Assembly (NCBI GenBank): GCA_004293815.1
Contig: RDZD01000008.1
Span: 62,001-126,000, forward strand
Direction of reading: 5' to 3'
Source of the DNA: Cytophagales bacterium
GTDB lineage: Bacteria; Bacteroidota; Bacteroidia; Cytophagales; Bernardetiaceae
DNA length: 64,000 bases
The notes under the pieces are model-generated. The model searched no databases. It was not told where the DNA came from and saw only the letters and a list, made by a program, of their open reading frames with translations. This document shows positions 9,598 through 18,446 of the stretch, piece after piece; position 1 is the first letter of the stretch; each line of letters opens with the position of its first letter. The translations under genes were made by a program, and so were the position numbers.

Positions 9598-10263
9598 TCA
9601 AAGATGGGTTGTTTGCTTAATAGCTTCAGATTCTACCACAAAAAAACCTTTTTTCTCATTCTGTGCAGCAAGGTGCATGGCCTTAGCCACTAAGGCAGCT
9701 TCTATGCCTTTGTATTTATTGGGGACTGCAAAATCAAACCAGTTCAGAAAAGATTTCCCCCAGTCTTCGCCAGTGCGCTTTTCTTTGCGATTGCCAAGTA
9801 AAAGAGAAGGGCGAAATATATAAACGGTATCAAAAACCAACTTTTTGATAAAATGCTCTAGCTGACCCTTCACACGGTTGTAATAAAACATAGACTTTTC
9901 GTCTGCACCCATGGCTGTCACGATAAGAAAGTGGTGTATGCCGCATTTTTCGCATAAATCCGCAAAACGGGCACAATAGGTATAGTCCACCTCATAAAAC
10001 GCAACTTTATTGCCCTTGACACTCTTCATGGTTGTGCCCAAACAGCAGAACGCCACATCAAAGTTTTCTACTACTCCTGCTTGATGGATTATTTTACTAA
10101 AGTCTATTTCTTTTTGGATCAATTTAGGATGCTGAATATCTAGTTTTTTGCGAACAAAAATCACTACTTGCTCATAGGACACATCTTCCAGCAACATGGG
10201 CAGTAGTGAACTTCCTATAAGCCCGCTAGCACCTACCAAAACTGCTTTTTTTTTGTTGTCCAT
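9598..10263 (-). CDS. NAD(P)-binding Rossmann-fold oxidoreductase (HTATIP2/SDR-like)
   Basis: A 221-residue atypical short-chain dehydrogenase. The N-terminal nucleotide motif VGASGLIGS (GxxGxxG) is at residues 10-18. A CCLGTT motif follows, and a YNRVKGQLE segment carries the YxxxK-type catalytic pair. This pattern matches the HTATIP2/TIP30-like branch and related DUF2867-like proteins. The substrate is unknown. It lies between kmo and the PiT transporter, all on the minus strand, but 80-130-base gaps on each side argue against a tight operon. Confidence 0.8.
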   Translation of the reverse strand: MDNKKKAVLVGASGLIGSSLLPMLLEDVSYEQVVIFVRKKLDIQHPKLIQKEIDFSKIIHQAGVVENFDVAFCCLGTTMKSVKGNKVAFYEVDYTYCARFADLCEKCGIHHFLIVTAMGADEKSMFYYNRVKGQLEHFIKKLVFDTVYIFRPSLLLGNRKEKRTGEDWGKSFLNWFDFAVPNKYKGIEAALVAKAMHLAAQNEKKGFFVVESEAIKQTTHL

Positions 10264-10345
10264 CTAAAAATAAACCCATTTACAAATACCTACTCAGACA
10301 AAGTTATGATGCCTCGTCTTTAAAAACAAATTTATAGGCATTTTT

Positions 10346-11782
10346 TTATAATAAAAATACTCTAAACAAAAAGAAAAAGCCTACTGAAAGCCCAATCGTG
10401 ACGGGCAGCGTGAGCACCCAAGCTAGACCTATATTGGTTAGCGTGCTACCTTGCAGGTTTTTTGTACCATCGCTAGCCACCATCGTGCCAGCTATACCAG
10501 AGGAGAGCACATGGGTTGTACTTACGGGCAGACCCAGCTGTGAAGCCATAAGAATGGTGGAAGACGCGATAAGTTCGGCAGATGCGCCTTGAGCGTAGCT
10601 CATGTGTGACTTACCTATTTTTTCGCCAATAGTTACCACAATGCGCTTGTAGCCAATCATGGTTCCTATACCCAAACACAAAGACACTAAAATTGAAATT
10701 TGAACTGGTGCATAATCTGTGTAAGGCGAAAGCTCATCTATACTGGCCTTTAAAGTTGCCGTTGGATTATTATTGGCAGCTTTGAGCATATCCTCGTCAG
10801 CAATTTTAGCTTTGCTAAAATTGCGTAAAATAGTCACAACTTGCTGGCGAATTTTTGGTCTTTCTTCGGCAGGAATACTTTCCATATTGCTCATCTTATA
10901 GCTAGATGTGAGGCTGAGCACGGTTTTAGTAGCTGCTTTCATGGCTGTTATACGCCCCTCATTCTCGGCATTAATGGCTGAGGCGGGCAAGGCTGCTAGC
11001 TGGGTTTCAATTCTTTGTACAATAGCAGGAAGTTCTTTGTAGTCCATTTTGTTGTTCAGCACAAAGTAAGATGGGACTGCCGTAATAAGAATAAGCATGA
11101 GCAAGCCAATACCTTTTTGACCGTCATTGTTGCCATGCGCAAAGCTTACGCCTGTACAGGTGAGAATAAGTATGGAGCGAATCCAGAAAGGGGGTACTTT
11201 TTTGGGGTCTGCCTCTTCAAAAATAACTTTATCTTTGATAAACCACTTACTGGCCATGAGCAACAGAGCTGCTGCTGTGAAGCCAAAAAGTGGCGAAACG
11301 AGCAAAGAAAGGCCAATATCCATACTTTTGCTCCAGTTTACTCCAGAACCAAATTCGCGTCCCTCTGTCATGGAGAAAGCCAAACCTACACCTATGATAG
11401 AGCCTACAAGCGTGTGAGAACTAGAGCAGGGAATGCCCAAGTACCAAGTGAGCAAATTCCAAATAATGGCACTAGTCAGCATGGAAAGTATCAGCAAAAG
11501 AGCTAGTTGCGTATTGCTTCCACTCTGGACTTCAGGCGGTAAAAGCTCTACGATACCCATGGCCACCGTAATGCCACCCACAAGTACGCCTGTGGCATTG
11601 CAGATACCCGACCAGATAACGGCAGGTGTGGGTTTGAGAGAGTTGGTGTATATGACCGTGGCCACCGCGTTGGCCGTATCGTGAAAACCATTGATGAATT
11701 CAAATGCACAGGCGGCCACTAAACAGATAACCAAAAGAGCAAACAGTGCTGGTTCAAGACCAAACATGCAAATAATAGCCAT
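10346..11782 (-). CDS. Inorganic phosphate transporter, PiT family
   Basis: A 478-residue polytopic membrane protein. The PiT signature is seen twice: GFHDTANAVATVI near residue 30, and the C-terminal copy with ASAELIAS and LPVSTTHVLSSGI. Between the two halves lies a ~110-residue soluble helical insertion (about residues 245-350). That is common in Bacteroidota PiT proteins and sometimes relates to PhoU-like control. The protein should carry phosphate with a cation across the inner membrane. A shorter start at Met6 (11767) is possible. No pho regulatory gene is adjacent. Confidence 0.92.
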   Translation of the reverse strand: MAIICMFGLEPALFALLVICLVAACAFEFINGFHDTANAVATVIYTNSLKPTPAVIWSGICNATGVLVGGITVAMGIVELLPPEVQSGSNTQLALLLILSMLTSAIIWNLLTWYLGIPCSSSHTLVGSIIGVGLAFSMTEGREFGSGVNWSKSMDIGLSLLVSPLFGFTAAALLLMASKWFIKDKVIFEEADPKKVPPFWIRSILILTCTGVSFAHGNNDGQKGIGLLMLILITAVPSYFVLNNKMDYKELPAIVQRIETQLAALPASAINAENEGRITAMKAATKTVLSLTSSYKMSNMESIPAEERPKIRQQVVTILRNFSKAKIADEDMLKAANNNPTATLKASIDELSPYTDYAPVQISILVSLCLGIGTMIGYKRIVVTIGEKIGKSHMSYAQGASAELIASSTILMASQLGLPVSTTHVLSSGIAGTMVASDGTKNLQGSTLTNIGLAWVLTLPVTIGLSVGFFFLFRVFLL

Positions 11783-11933
11783 GTAATAAAATGCTTAACA
11801 ATCAGGAAATGTTTTATATCTCGTCTAGGAGTTGTCAATAGTGATGCAATAACGGATTTTTATTTTAAAGATAAAAAAATATATTGGAATCTTATTGGTT
11901 TCTTAACATATCAAATAGCTGATTTCTGGCAAA

Positions 11934-11966
11934 CAAGAAGGCTACCTCGGAGAGGCAGCCTTCTTG
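11934..11966 (-). terminator. Hairpin terminator after the lipoprotein gene
   Basis: A 10-bp perfect stem (11934-11943 with 11957-11966) has an extra 4-bp inner stem and a tight loop. It lies 30 bases past the stop of the minus-strand lipoprotein gene at 11996. The T-run is poor on the minus strand, so it may act mainly as a 3'-end stabiliser. Confidence 0.6.
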
Positions 11967-11995
11967 CAAAAACTTTAAATCAAATACACTAGAAA

Positions 11996-12475
11996 CTACT
12001 TAGGCTGAAGCATCATCACAACAGCTGTTTCTGTAGCTTTATTAGGATCTTTCTTGTACTTGAAGTTGAAAGTCATACCTGCAGCAGACAAACCACTTAC
12101 TGGTACAGCCGTTGTGTTGAAAGTGATTTCCGTAAGTGCAGTGTTTACAGACCAAGTGCCTGAGTTAGCAGGAGCAGGGTTGAAAGGCAAACCGCCAGGA
12201 ACAACGGTGTAAGTAGTGGCTTTGCCGTTTGGAGCAGCCATACCGTCATAGTTGAAGGTCATTTCAAACTTACTGATGTCCAGAGTAGTCGCTACACCAT
12301 CTTCGGTGACGCTCTTAGCTTTCCAAGTTTTAGACTTGGCACCAGTACCGCCTTTGGCCAAAAACTCGACACCGCCGTCTGGTTTTAGATCCTCTCCTGA
12401 TCCAGGGCACTTACAACGAACGAGGAATACTGAAAGAACAGCGCATACAATAAAAAGACGTTGAAACAATTTCAT
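11996..12475 (-). CDS. Small secreted lipoprotein, lipocalin-like beta-rich, unknown function
   Basis: A 159-residue protein with a hydrophobic leader and cysteines at 21 and 23, one of which is probably lipidated although the -1 Arg is unusual. The mature part has alternating beta-strand patterns (KTWKAKSV, MTFNYDG, SGTWSVN, EITFN, MTFNFKYKK). These resemble the lipocalin-like or DUF5004-type lipoproteins common in Bacteroidota, but the family cannot be fixed by eye. It has an exact consensus promoter 67 bases upstream and its own hairpin, so it looks monocistronic. Confidence 0.7.
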   Translation of the reverse strand: MKLFQRLFIVCAVLSVFLVRCKCPGSGEDLKPDGGVEFLAKGGTGAKSKTWKAKSVTEDGVATTLDISKFEMTFNYDGMAAPNGKATTYTVVPGGLPFNPAPANSGTWSVNTALTEITFNTTAVPVSGLSAAGMTFNFKYKKDPNKATETAVVMMLQPK

Positions 12476-12541
12476 TTTGTTTGTTAATTTTGAAGTAAGA
12501 AGATAATTTTTTTAAGAACTGATTTTTTTGTGAACGCGATT

Positions 12542-12572
12542 CAAATTTATAGGCAAAAAACTTAAAAACAAA
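12542..12572 (-). promoter_or_regulatory. Exact Bacteroidota promoter for the lipoprotein at 12475
   Basis: On the minus strand: TTTG (12572-12569), 19 bases, then TAAATTTG (12549-12542). This is an exact match to TTTG-N19-TANNTTTG. Transcription should start near 12535, giving a leader of about 60 bases. Confidence 0.75.
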
Positions 12573-12590
12573 AAACAAACGCACTTTTTT

Positions 12591-13217
12591 TTAATTTTTG
12601 TAAGAATCAATAGGCAAAATATGGCTGCAAGTGCTGTATTCTGCTTCAATATTAGAACTTACAATTAAAATTTTTTGTTTGTCTATTTTGTTTAATAAAC
12701 TAAGCAACCAATCAAAATTTGTTTTGTCGAGGTTGGTGCTGGGTTCATCAAGCAAAAGCAAAGGGCTTTGTTCCGAAAAGGCCAAGGCCAGTTTTACTTT
12801 TTGCTTCATGCCCGAAGAAAAGTATTTGATAGGCTTTCCCTTTACATACTTCATTTGCAGGAGCTCCAAGAACTGCTCTTTGGTACAAGCCAAGGGCTTG
12901 AAACCTGCATAAAAGGTATAAAGTTCGTCCAAATCAAAAAGCTCGGGCAGCTCAGAATAAGGTGCTGCAAAAGCCACCAAATTAGCCGTATTGTCTTGGA
13001 GGTGTTTGTCTTGAGACACCTCCAAGAATTTTAGACCACCTTCTGTAGGCTCTAGCCATGTGCTGAGCACTTTGAGCAAGGTACTTTTACCACTGCCGTT
13101 TGCGCCCACTATGGCATAATGCTCACCTTTTTTGAACTCGTAGCTAAATTTTCTAAAAACCCACTCTCTACCAAAACGCTTGCCTAGGTTTTCAGCAATG
13201 ATTTTGATTTCATACAT
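12591..13217 (-). CDS. ABC transporter ATP-binding protein without adjacent permease
   Basis: A 208-residue ATPase. The frame begins at a TTG at 13238, but the ATG at 13217 is the better start. Walker A is GANGSGKST at residues 38-46, the ABC signature is FSSGMKQK, and Walker B is LLLLDEP, followed by an SS-N-type switch. This size and signature fit small export-type ATPases (CcmA/ABC-2 like). No permease gene is adjacent; both neighbours are small lipoproteins. The partner could be encoded elsewhere. An ABC-2 exporter or a cytochrome-c maturation ATPase are the main options. Confidence 0.88.
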   Translation of the reverse strand: MYEIKIIAENLGKRFGREWVFRKFSYEFKKGEHYAIVGANGSGKSTLLKVLSTWLEPTEGGLKFLEVSQDKHLQDNTANLVAFAAPYSELPELFDLDELYTFYAGFKPLACTKEQFLELLQMKYVKGKPIKYFSSGMKQKVKLALAFSEQSPLLLLDEPSTNLDKTNFDWLLSLLNKIDKQKILIVSSNIEAEYSTCSHILPIDSYKN

Positions 13218-13298
13218 AAAGACAGATTTTAGATGCAAAACGCTGCATTGAGTGTAAAAAAAAGATAAGCATGAGATAGCCTCACCTTAGCACAAACG

Positions 13299-13823
13299 TT
13301 ATTTCTTGAGTTCCATGAGCAGATTAATTTCTACATCTACAGGAAAAGGAAAAGGATCTACTTTGATTTTAGTAGTACCTATAGAGTTCATTTTCAATGA
13401 ATTTCCTGTGAGTTCGGTAATCTTGAAGGTTTGAAGGTCTGCAATAGTTTGGGGTTCTATTTCAAACTCACCACCGCCAAAGTCTTCAGGGTCAATGAGG
13501 CCGCTCATCTTCATTTTTGTATCGTTTTCGAGCAGTTCCCAAGTACCTTCTTGGATAACAGGCTTGCCTTCATCGTCTTTGGTGGTTATGAATAATTTTT
13601 TGTCAGCTTTGAATTCCATCAGTGGCTTTTCTGTAGGGGTTTGTCCTGTAGTATCCTCGAGAGGGAAGTCCTGCCCGGCCACTTTGATTTTGAAATCAAA
13701 TTTGTCTACTGTCCAAATACCTTCCATCTTGTCAGCAACTGTAGGCTCTGATTTCTTACAAGAAGATACAGAAAAAGCCACAAAGGCCAAAATTGCGAGG
13801 AATAAACTAAAGTGTTTTTTCAT
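13299..13823 (-). CDS. Lipocalin-like lipoprotein, unknown function
   Basis: A 174-residue protein with a clear lipoprotein leader ending in SVSSC (Cys22). A repeated beta pattern begins with MEGIWTVDKF, and EGTWELLEND sits mid-protein. This resembles the lipocalin-like domain proteins of Bacteroidota, in which GxW opens the barrel. It is probably anchored in the inner leaflet of the outer membrane. It lies upstream of the ABC ATPase on the same strand, with an 81-base gap. No binding partner can be inferred. Confidence 0.72.
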   Translation of the reverse strand: MKKHFSLFLAILAFVAFSVSSCKKSEPTVADKMEGIWTVDKFDFKIKVAGQDFPLEDTTGQTPTEKPLMEFKADKKLFITTKDDEGKPVIQEGTWELLENDTKMKMSGLIDPEDFGGGEFEIEPQTIADLQTFKITELTGNSLKMNSIGTTKIKVDPFPFPVDVEINLLMELKK

Positions 13824-14018
13824 GAGCTTGAGTGATTAAAAAAGTCAAAAGAAAGATGAGATTTGCAATTATTTCCAAATTAAAGAAAGATATACACTAG
13901 CACAAAGACACCTTTGGGCGGCCAGAGGTTGCATGCAAACGATGCACCAAGCTATTTTTCTTTTCAATGGATTGCAAAAATATGAACTTTTTAAACGAAA
14001 AACAAAGCCAACTGTCTA

Positions 14019-14783
14019 CTATCGGCTAAAAACCCACTCATTTTCAGAGGACAGATTAGAGTTGAAACTGTACTTGTTTTCTTGAAACAGTTTAATTTTG
14101 GCTGCTGTTGTGATTTTGTTTTTGATGATGTAGTTAGCCATCTCGCCTCTGGCTTTTTTGGCCAGTGTGCCAACAATTTTATAGGTATTATCTTTAAACT
14201 CTTTGAACACCACATGAACTACCTGACCTTGAATAGCCTCAAAGTCAATAGCTTTTCCATATTCGTTTGAAGCTAAGTTGATTAGGCAAGGTGCTTTGAG
14301 GTTTTTTAGCTCCTCGTTCAGTAGATTAGTAAGTTTATTTTGCCAAAATTGATAGAGGTTACTGCCCATACTGTTGGCTAAATGGATGCCCATTTCTAGG
14401 CGATATGGCTGAATGAGATCAAGCGGTTTGAGCAATCCATACAGGCCAGAGAGAATTCGGAGATGTTTTTGGGCAAACTGAAGGTCTTTTTCGTTAAATG
14501 AGGCTGCGTTCAAACCTTTGTAAACATCACCATTGAAGGCGAAAATAGCTTGCTTAGCATTCTGCGGCGTAAATTTTTCAGCAAAATTGAGATAACGCTC
14601 CACATTCTGAAGAGCTAAATTTTGGCTGATACTCATCATACTTTGCAAATCTTGGGGGCTTTTTTGTTTAAGAATAGCGACAAGATCTGCAATTTCTGTT
14701 TCAAAACACGGGATAGAGTGCGCCGAAGTAGGCACTTTGGCTTCAAAATTTTGGTTCTTGGCAGGCGAAAGGAGTAACAACAT
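14019..14783 (-). CDS. yaaA: Peroxide stress protein YaaA (UPF0246)
   Basis: A 254-residue protein with the full YaaA pattern: N-terminal LLLSPAKNQ, then FNGDVYKGL, LSGLYGLLKPLD near the middle, and NLASNEYGKA with ARGEMANYI toward the end. In E. coli YaaA limits free iron during hydrogen peroxide stress and binds DNA; the same role is inferred here from family membership. The length is normal. A minus-strand box CAAAATTA just upstream (TAATTTTG on the coding strand) may be its -7 element. Confidence 0.92.
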   Translation of the reverse strand: MLLLLSPAKNQNFEAKVPTSAHSIPCFETEIADLVAILKQKSPQDLQSMMSISQNLALQNVERYLNFAEKFTPQNAKQAIFAFNGDVYKGLNAASFNEKDLQFAQKHLRILSGLYGLLKPLDLIQPYRLEMGIHLANSMGSNLYQFWQNKLTNLLNEELKNLKAPCLINLASNEYGKAIDFEAIQGQVVHVVFKEFKDNTYKIVGTLAKKARGEMANYIIKNKITTAAKIKLFQENKYSFNSNLSSENEWVFSR

Positions 14784-14835
14784 CTTGTTTAGGACTGGTT
14801 ACGTGCTCAAAATTACACAGAAGCCACAGATAGTT

Positions 14836-14877
14836 AACACACAGAGAGCGCCTGTTATCAAGGTCTCTCTGTGTGTT
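14836..14877 (-). terminator. Hairpin after icd
   Basis: A 13-bp perfect inverted repeat (14836-14848 with 14865-14877) has a 16-base loop. It lies 20 bases beyond the icd stop and separates icd from yaaA. There is no strong T-run, so termination efficiency is uncertain. Confidence 0.5.
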
Positions 14878-14897
14878 CAACTTCCTCTATGGAATAT

Positions 14898-16337
14898 TTA
14901 TTGACCTTGCGCCAAAGTATACCCTCTGACACCATCAAAATTACATAGATTTTCTATTTTGATAAAGTCCAGACCAGCATTGTGAACATTGCTCAGGAGC
15001 TGAAGAATATCATTGTGGGTAATGTTTTTGCCCGCAGGGTTTTCAAATCTGCAACGCCAATGGTCTGTGCAGAAGGTTTCTGCGTGTCCATGAGGATACA
15101 CTTTTACGCCTCGGTTGCTCACCACAACGAGTTTGAGTTGCTCCGTGCCACAGGCTTCTATTAATGGCCCTATCACATTGGCCTCACCGTCCCAGTTCAA
15201 GAACACATCTACACCTACCAAATCTTTTTTGAAACGTGGGCGGTGTGTTATTTTGATGTCTATCTTCTTAGACTCTTTTGGATAATTAACCGTTTTGAGT
15301 GTGCTAGGAGTTTTATCTAAACGCTCAATAACAGCCTGAGCAAATTCAGTAGTGCTCACTTTACGTGTACTTTTGCCTTCCTTATACACGTCGTAGGTGT
15401 GAATGCCATCTTCGAGAGTCTTGAGCCATGCGTTGTGTACTCTTGAAGCCACCCCGCCTTGTCCAATGTGGTTGAGCATCATGACAGCACCCAAAAGCAA
15501 GCCTGAAGGGTTGGCCACATTTTGACCTGCCCGACGCGGCGCAGAACCGTGTATGGCCTCAAACATAGCGCAACTTGCTCCGATGTTAGCCGAGCCAGCC
15601 AGTCCTACCGAACCAGTGATTTGCGCTGCTACATCCGAAAGAATATCTCCATAAAGGTTTGGCATGACAATAACGTCAAAAGCCTCAGGTGTGTCGGCGA
15701 GTTTGGCCGCGCCAATGTCTACAATCCAGTGTTCTTTTTCTATTTCAGGATAATCTGCACCTACTTCATCAAATACTTGGTGAAACAAACCGTCAGTCAT
15801 TTTCATGATATTATCCTTAGAAAAGCATGTGACTTTTTTGCGGTTATTGTTGCGCGCATACTCAAAGGCATAACGCATAATTTTTTCGCAGCCAGGGCGA
15901 GATATGATTTTAAGGCACTGATACACTTCACTAGTTTGGCGGTGCTCTATGCCTGCATATAAGTCTTCTTCATTTTCGCGTACAATTACCACATCCATAT
16001 TGGGGTGCTTGCTCTGCACAAAAGGGTGATAGGATACACAAGGTCTCACGTTAGCATAAAGGCCAAGAGTCTTGCGGGTGGTTACATTGAGGCTTTTGTA
16101 CCCGCTGCCCGAGGGCGTTGTGATTGGGGCTTTCAAAAAAACTTGTGTACGGCGAAGAGAATCCCATGAGCTATCTTCTATACCAGCCGTAAGGCCGCGA
16201 AGATATACTTTTTCGCCAATTTCAATAACCTCAATGTCAATTTCTGCACCAGCCGCTAAGATGATGTCAAGAGTGGCCTGCATGATTTCGGGACCTATGC
16301 CGTCGCCGTATGCTACCGTAATGGGGGTTTTTGCCAT
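14898..16337 (-). CDS. icd: Isocitrate dehydrogenase (NADP-type, Thermus-like long form)
   Basis: A 479-residue enzyme of the isocitrate/isopropylmalate dehydrogenase family. It is predicted to oxidise isocitrate to 2-oxoglutarate in the TCA cycle. Visible family features are the N-terminal GDGIGPE, the VIVRENEEDLYAGIEH substrate and NADP loop region, the MPNLYGDILSD metal-binding region, and IHGSAPRRAGQ. Beyond about residue 340 there is an extra ~130-residue C-terminal domain with RGVKVYPHG, as in the long Thermus-type enzymes. Cofactor preference is inferred from the family. A hairpin follows the gene. Confidence 0.9.
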   Translation of the reverse strand: MAKTPITVAYGDGIGPEIMQATLDIILAAGAEIDIEVIEIGEKVYLRGLTAGIEDSSWDSLRRTQVFLKAPITTPSGSGYKSLNVTTRKTLGLYANVRPCVSYHPFVQSKHPNMDVVIVRENEEDLYAGIEHRQTSEVYQCLKIISRPGCEKIMRYAFEYARNNNRKKVTCFSKDNIMKMTDGLFHQVFDEVGADYPEIEKEHWIVDIGAAKLADTPEAFDVIVMPNLYGDILSDVAAQITGSVGLAGSANIGASCAMFEAIHGSAPRRAGQNVANPSGLLLGAVMMLNHIGQGGVASRVHNAWLKTLEDGIHTYDVYKEGKSTRKVSTTEFAQAVIERLDKTPSTLKTVNYPKESKKIDIKITHRPRFKKDLVGVDVFLNWDGEANVIGPLIEACGTEQLKLVVVSNRGVKVYPHGHAETFCTDHWRCRFENPAGKNITHNDILQLLSNVHNAGLDFIKIENLCNFDGVRGYTLAQGQ

Positions 16338-16753
16338 GATTAAATATTGTCAAATACGTTAAAAAAAGGGTTTGAGTATCACTAAAGCTGGAATCAACTT
16401 ATTGTATGACACATTTGTTTACACAAAACAACTATTTTTAGGGTAATTTGTTTAACTTTTTGAGCTGCTTTTTATAAATTTTTCGTTTAGTTTAAGAATA
16501 CTTACAACAATCTAGGATTTTGGCTAGGGGATTCTGGCCCGTATTTTAGACTTGGAAATGTAAGTTTGAGCAGTATTTTCACTGTAAAGCAAGGCTTTAC
16601 ATAACCAGAGGAATTTGAAGAAATAAAATTAGGTGGCAACAGCGCACTTATTGCCGCAGAAATGAAAAAAAGACAAGCTGAATTGTTTCCTGCTGGTCTG
16701 GTGCGGAGTGGGACGGTTCAAAATTTGACTCTTAAACGAAAAAAACAACTAAA
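16338..16753. other. Intergenic region with a 51-codon open frame
   Basis: This 416-base gap lies between icd and the acetyltransferase and should carry both divergent promoters. From 16605 to 16763 one frame on the plus strand stays open for 51 codons after a TAA, with an internal ATG at 16662. It runs into the acetyltransferase start, ending at a TAA at 16761-16763. The peptide is Lys/Arg-rich at its end and I do not recognise it. It could be a leader peptide, a gene remnant or chance. Confidence 0.3.
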
Positions 16754-17194
16754 ATGGAAATAAAAAAACTGCTTCAACATGAGATAGAAGCTTTCAAGAC
16801 ACTCATTACTATCTTTAATGAGGTTTTTGAGAATGAGGCTGAGATACCAGCTGCGCGGCATCTGGAAAAATTACTTTCTAACCCCGATTTTATGGTCTTT
16901 GTTGTGCAGGTCAACGGCCAGGTGGTGGGCGGACTAACAATCTATGTTTTGCACCGTTACTACGACACAAAACCTATTGCTTACATCTACGATGTGGGCA
17001 TCACGCCAAATTTTCAAGGCAAAGGGCTAGGCAAAGCCTTGATTGCAGAAGTTTGTAGATTTTGTCGAGAGAGCGGATTTGAAGACGCGTACGTAGAAGC
17101 TGAAAGTGAGGATAAAGATGCAGTTGAGTTTTATCGTAAAACAAATTTTACGTATGAAATGGCAGCTACTCACTTTACTTATTCTTTTGATTGA
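16754..17194 (+). CDS. GNAT acetyltransferase, AAC(3)-I-like
   Basis: A 146-residue single-domain GNAT N-acetyltransferase. The acetyl-CoA pyrophosphate loop is QGKGLG in motif A near residue 81. Several segments line up with aminoglycoside 3-N-acetyltransferase type I proteins: VGGLTIYVL, IAYIYDVGI, and AESEDKDAVEFY before the C-terminus. The AAC(3)-I fold also includes many chromosomal proteins of unknown substrate, so resistance activity is not implied. It converges on acpH with 13 bases between stops. No mobile-element sequence flanks it. Confidence 0.75.
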   Translation: MEIKKLLQHEIEAFKTLITIFNEVFENEAEIPAARHLEKLLSNPDFMVFVVQVNGQVVGGLTIYVLHRYYDTKPIAYIYDVGITPNFQGKGLGKALIAEVCRFCRESGFEDAYVEAESEDKDAVEFYRKTNFTYEMAATHFTYSFD

Positions 17195-17207
17195 TGTGAA
17201 GACGCTA

Positions 17208-17819
17208 TTAAAGCTTTGGGCTGTTGTCCACAAGCCAATTGGCCTTAAAGGTTTTTAAGTCTTGTATAAATTCTTCAAAATCAGATTTATAAAGGTCATG
17301 GGCATCGTGTACAAGCTGAGCTGCCTGAGGAATATGTGAGCCTGAACTGCTACGGCGTGCCAAACCATTCAAAGATAGCCAAAAACCTCTGCGAGAACCA
17401 TAGTAAAACAGCCAATTGTCTCTTTTCATGTTCTTGAGAACCTGTATAGCCTTTTCGGGCAAATACAGTTCGTTGTTTGTGAGGGTTTCGTAATAGGCTT
17501 GTGCGTGTTCATAAAGCCCCTGTTGACTGTGAGAGTCCCAGTTTTTTCCTAAAAAATGGTCATAAACTACGTCCACTATCACAGGTGCATACTTGCCAAA
17601 ATCAGGTTGCAAACGGGCAGCCATGCGTCTTGAGGCTGGATGCGCATCCGTGAAGGCATCAGTAGCCCGATGCATAAGCACCCCACGCTGCACAAAAGGC
17701 GGAAGACTTTGCAGCCAACTGCTACCCCTCAAAAAATCTGCAATGAAATGTCCTACAGCTAAACCTTCGTCAAAGCTTTCTTGCACATAGGCCAAATAGC
17801 TATGTCCTAGATAGTTCAT
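17208..17819 (-). CDS. acpH: Acyl carrier protein phosphodiesterase
   Basis: A 203-residue protein of the AcpH family, which removes the 4'-phosphopantetheine arm from holo-ACP. The characteristic N-terminus MNYLGHSYLA and GHFIADFLRG are present, followed by LMHRATDAFTDAHP and VVYDHFLGKNW. These segments carry the His and Asp residues of the HD-like metal site. The start codon is fixed by this conserved N-terminus. It follows cvpA after 21 bases and is probably in the same operon. Confidence 0.87.
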   Translation of the reverse strand: MNYLGHSYLAYVQESFDEGLAVGHFIADFLRGSSWLQSLPPFVQRGVLMHRATDAFTDAHPASRRMAARLQPDFGKYAPVIVDVVYDHFLGKNWDSHSQQGLYEHAQAYYETLTNNELYLPEKAIQVLKNMKRDNWLFYYGSRRGFWLSLNGLARRSSSGSHIPQAAQLVHDAHDLYKSDFEEFIQDLKTFKANWLVDNSPKL

Positions 17820-17840
17820 ACTAAGATTCGCTTAACGCGT

Positions 17841-18380
17841 TTATCGCAACAAGTCTTTCAAATCTTGCACTGTGCTCATCACCAAAGGTGTAAGATTGCT
17901 GAAAACTTCAAGAAACCACTCCAGAACTGCCAAAATAGGACCATAAAAATAGGTTTGTCCCATACCGCCGCTAGAATCAACGAAACCTGCCCAATTAAGG
18001 AGTAGAAGCCCAACGCCCAGTGCTAAAACATATTTGATAAGTCCCAAAACCGTACCTACATAATTGTCCAGATTATCAAATACGCTGTATTGGAGCGACT
18101 CAGCCAGCAGTCTACCAATCCAGTTGACAAAAATAACAACCCCCAAATAAAAAAGACTCAACATGAAAAAGGCAGTGGCTTTGGAACTCACTTTTGAGGC
18201 TGAAAAACCTAACTGAACAAGCTTAAAAGCAAAAAAAACAGTAAAAAGAAATCCAATCAACGAAATTAGTTCTACTAATAGCCCTTTTTGATAGCCTCTG
18301 TAAGCACCAAAAACAATAATTGCCAAAAAAACCAAGTCCCATAGATGAAATGTGACAGAGGAAATAGCCAGTGGAAACAT
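17841..18380 (-). CDS. CvpA family membrane protein
   Basis: A 179-residue protein with four predicted transmembrane helices. The N-terminal WDLVFLAIIVFGAYRG-type segment is the CvpA hallmark, followed by GLLVELISLIG. CvpA proteins are linked to colicin V production and, in other bacteria, to envelope stress; the molecular function is not settled. It sits in the order yqeY-cvpA-acpH on the minus strand, with gaps of 66 and 21 bases. Confidence 0.87.
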   Translation of the reverse strand: MFPLAISSVTFHLWDLVFLAIIVFGAYRGYQKGLLVELISLIGFLFTVFFAFKLVQLGFSASKVSSKATAFFMLSLFYLGVVIFVNWIGRLLAESLQYSVFDNLDNYVGTVLGLIKYVLALGVGLLLLNWAGFVDSSGGMGQTYFYGPILAVLEWFLEVFSNLTPLVMSTVQDLKDLLR

Positions 18381-18446
18381 CTTATTCAGGTTTGTTTTTG
18401 AAGATAAATGAATGATTATGAAGTAGTTTATATTACAGAAGTGGTT

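Noticed and set aside
11015-11506. 163-codon frame inside the PiT gene on the other strand
   Set aside because: It lies fully within a well-supported gene and has no protein-like pattern.
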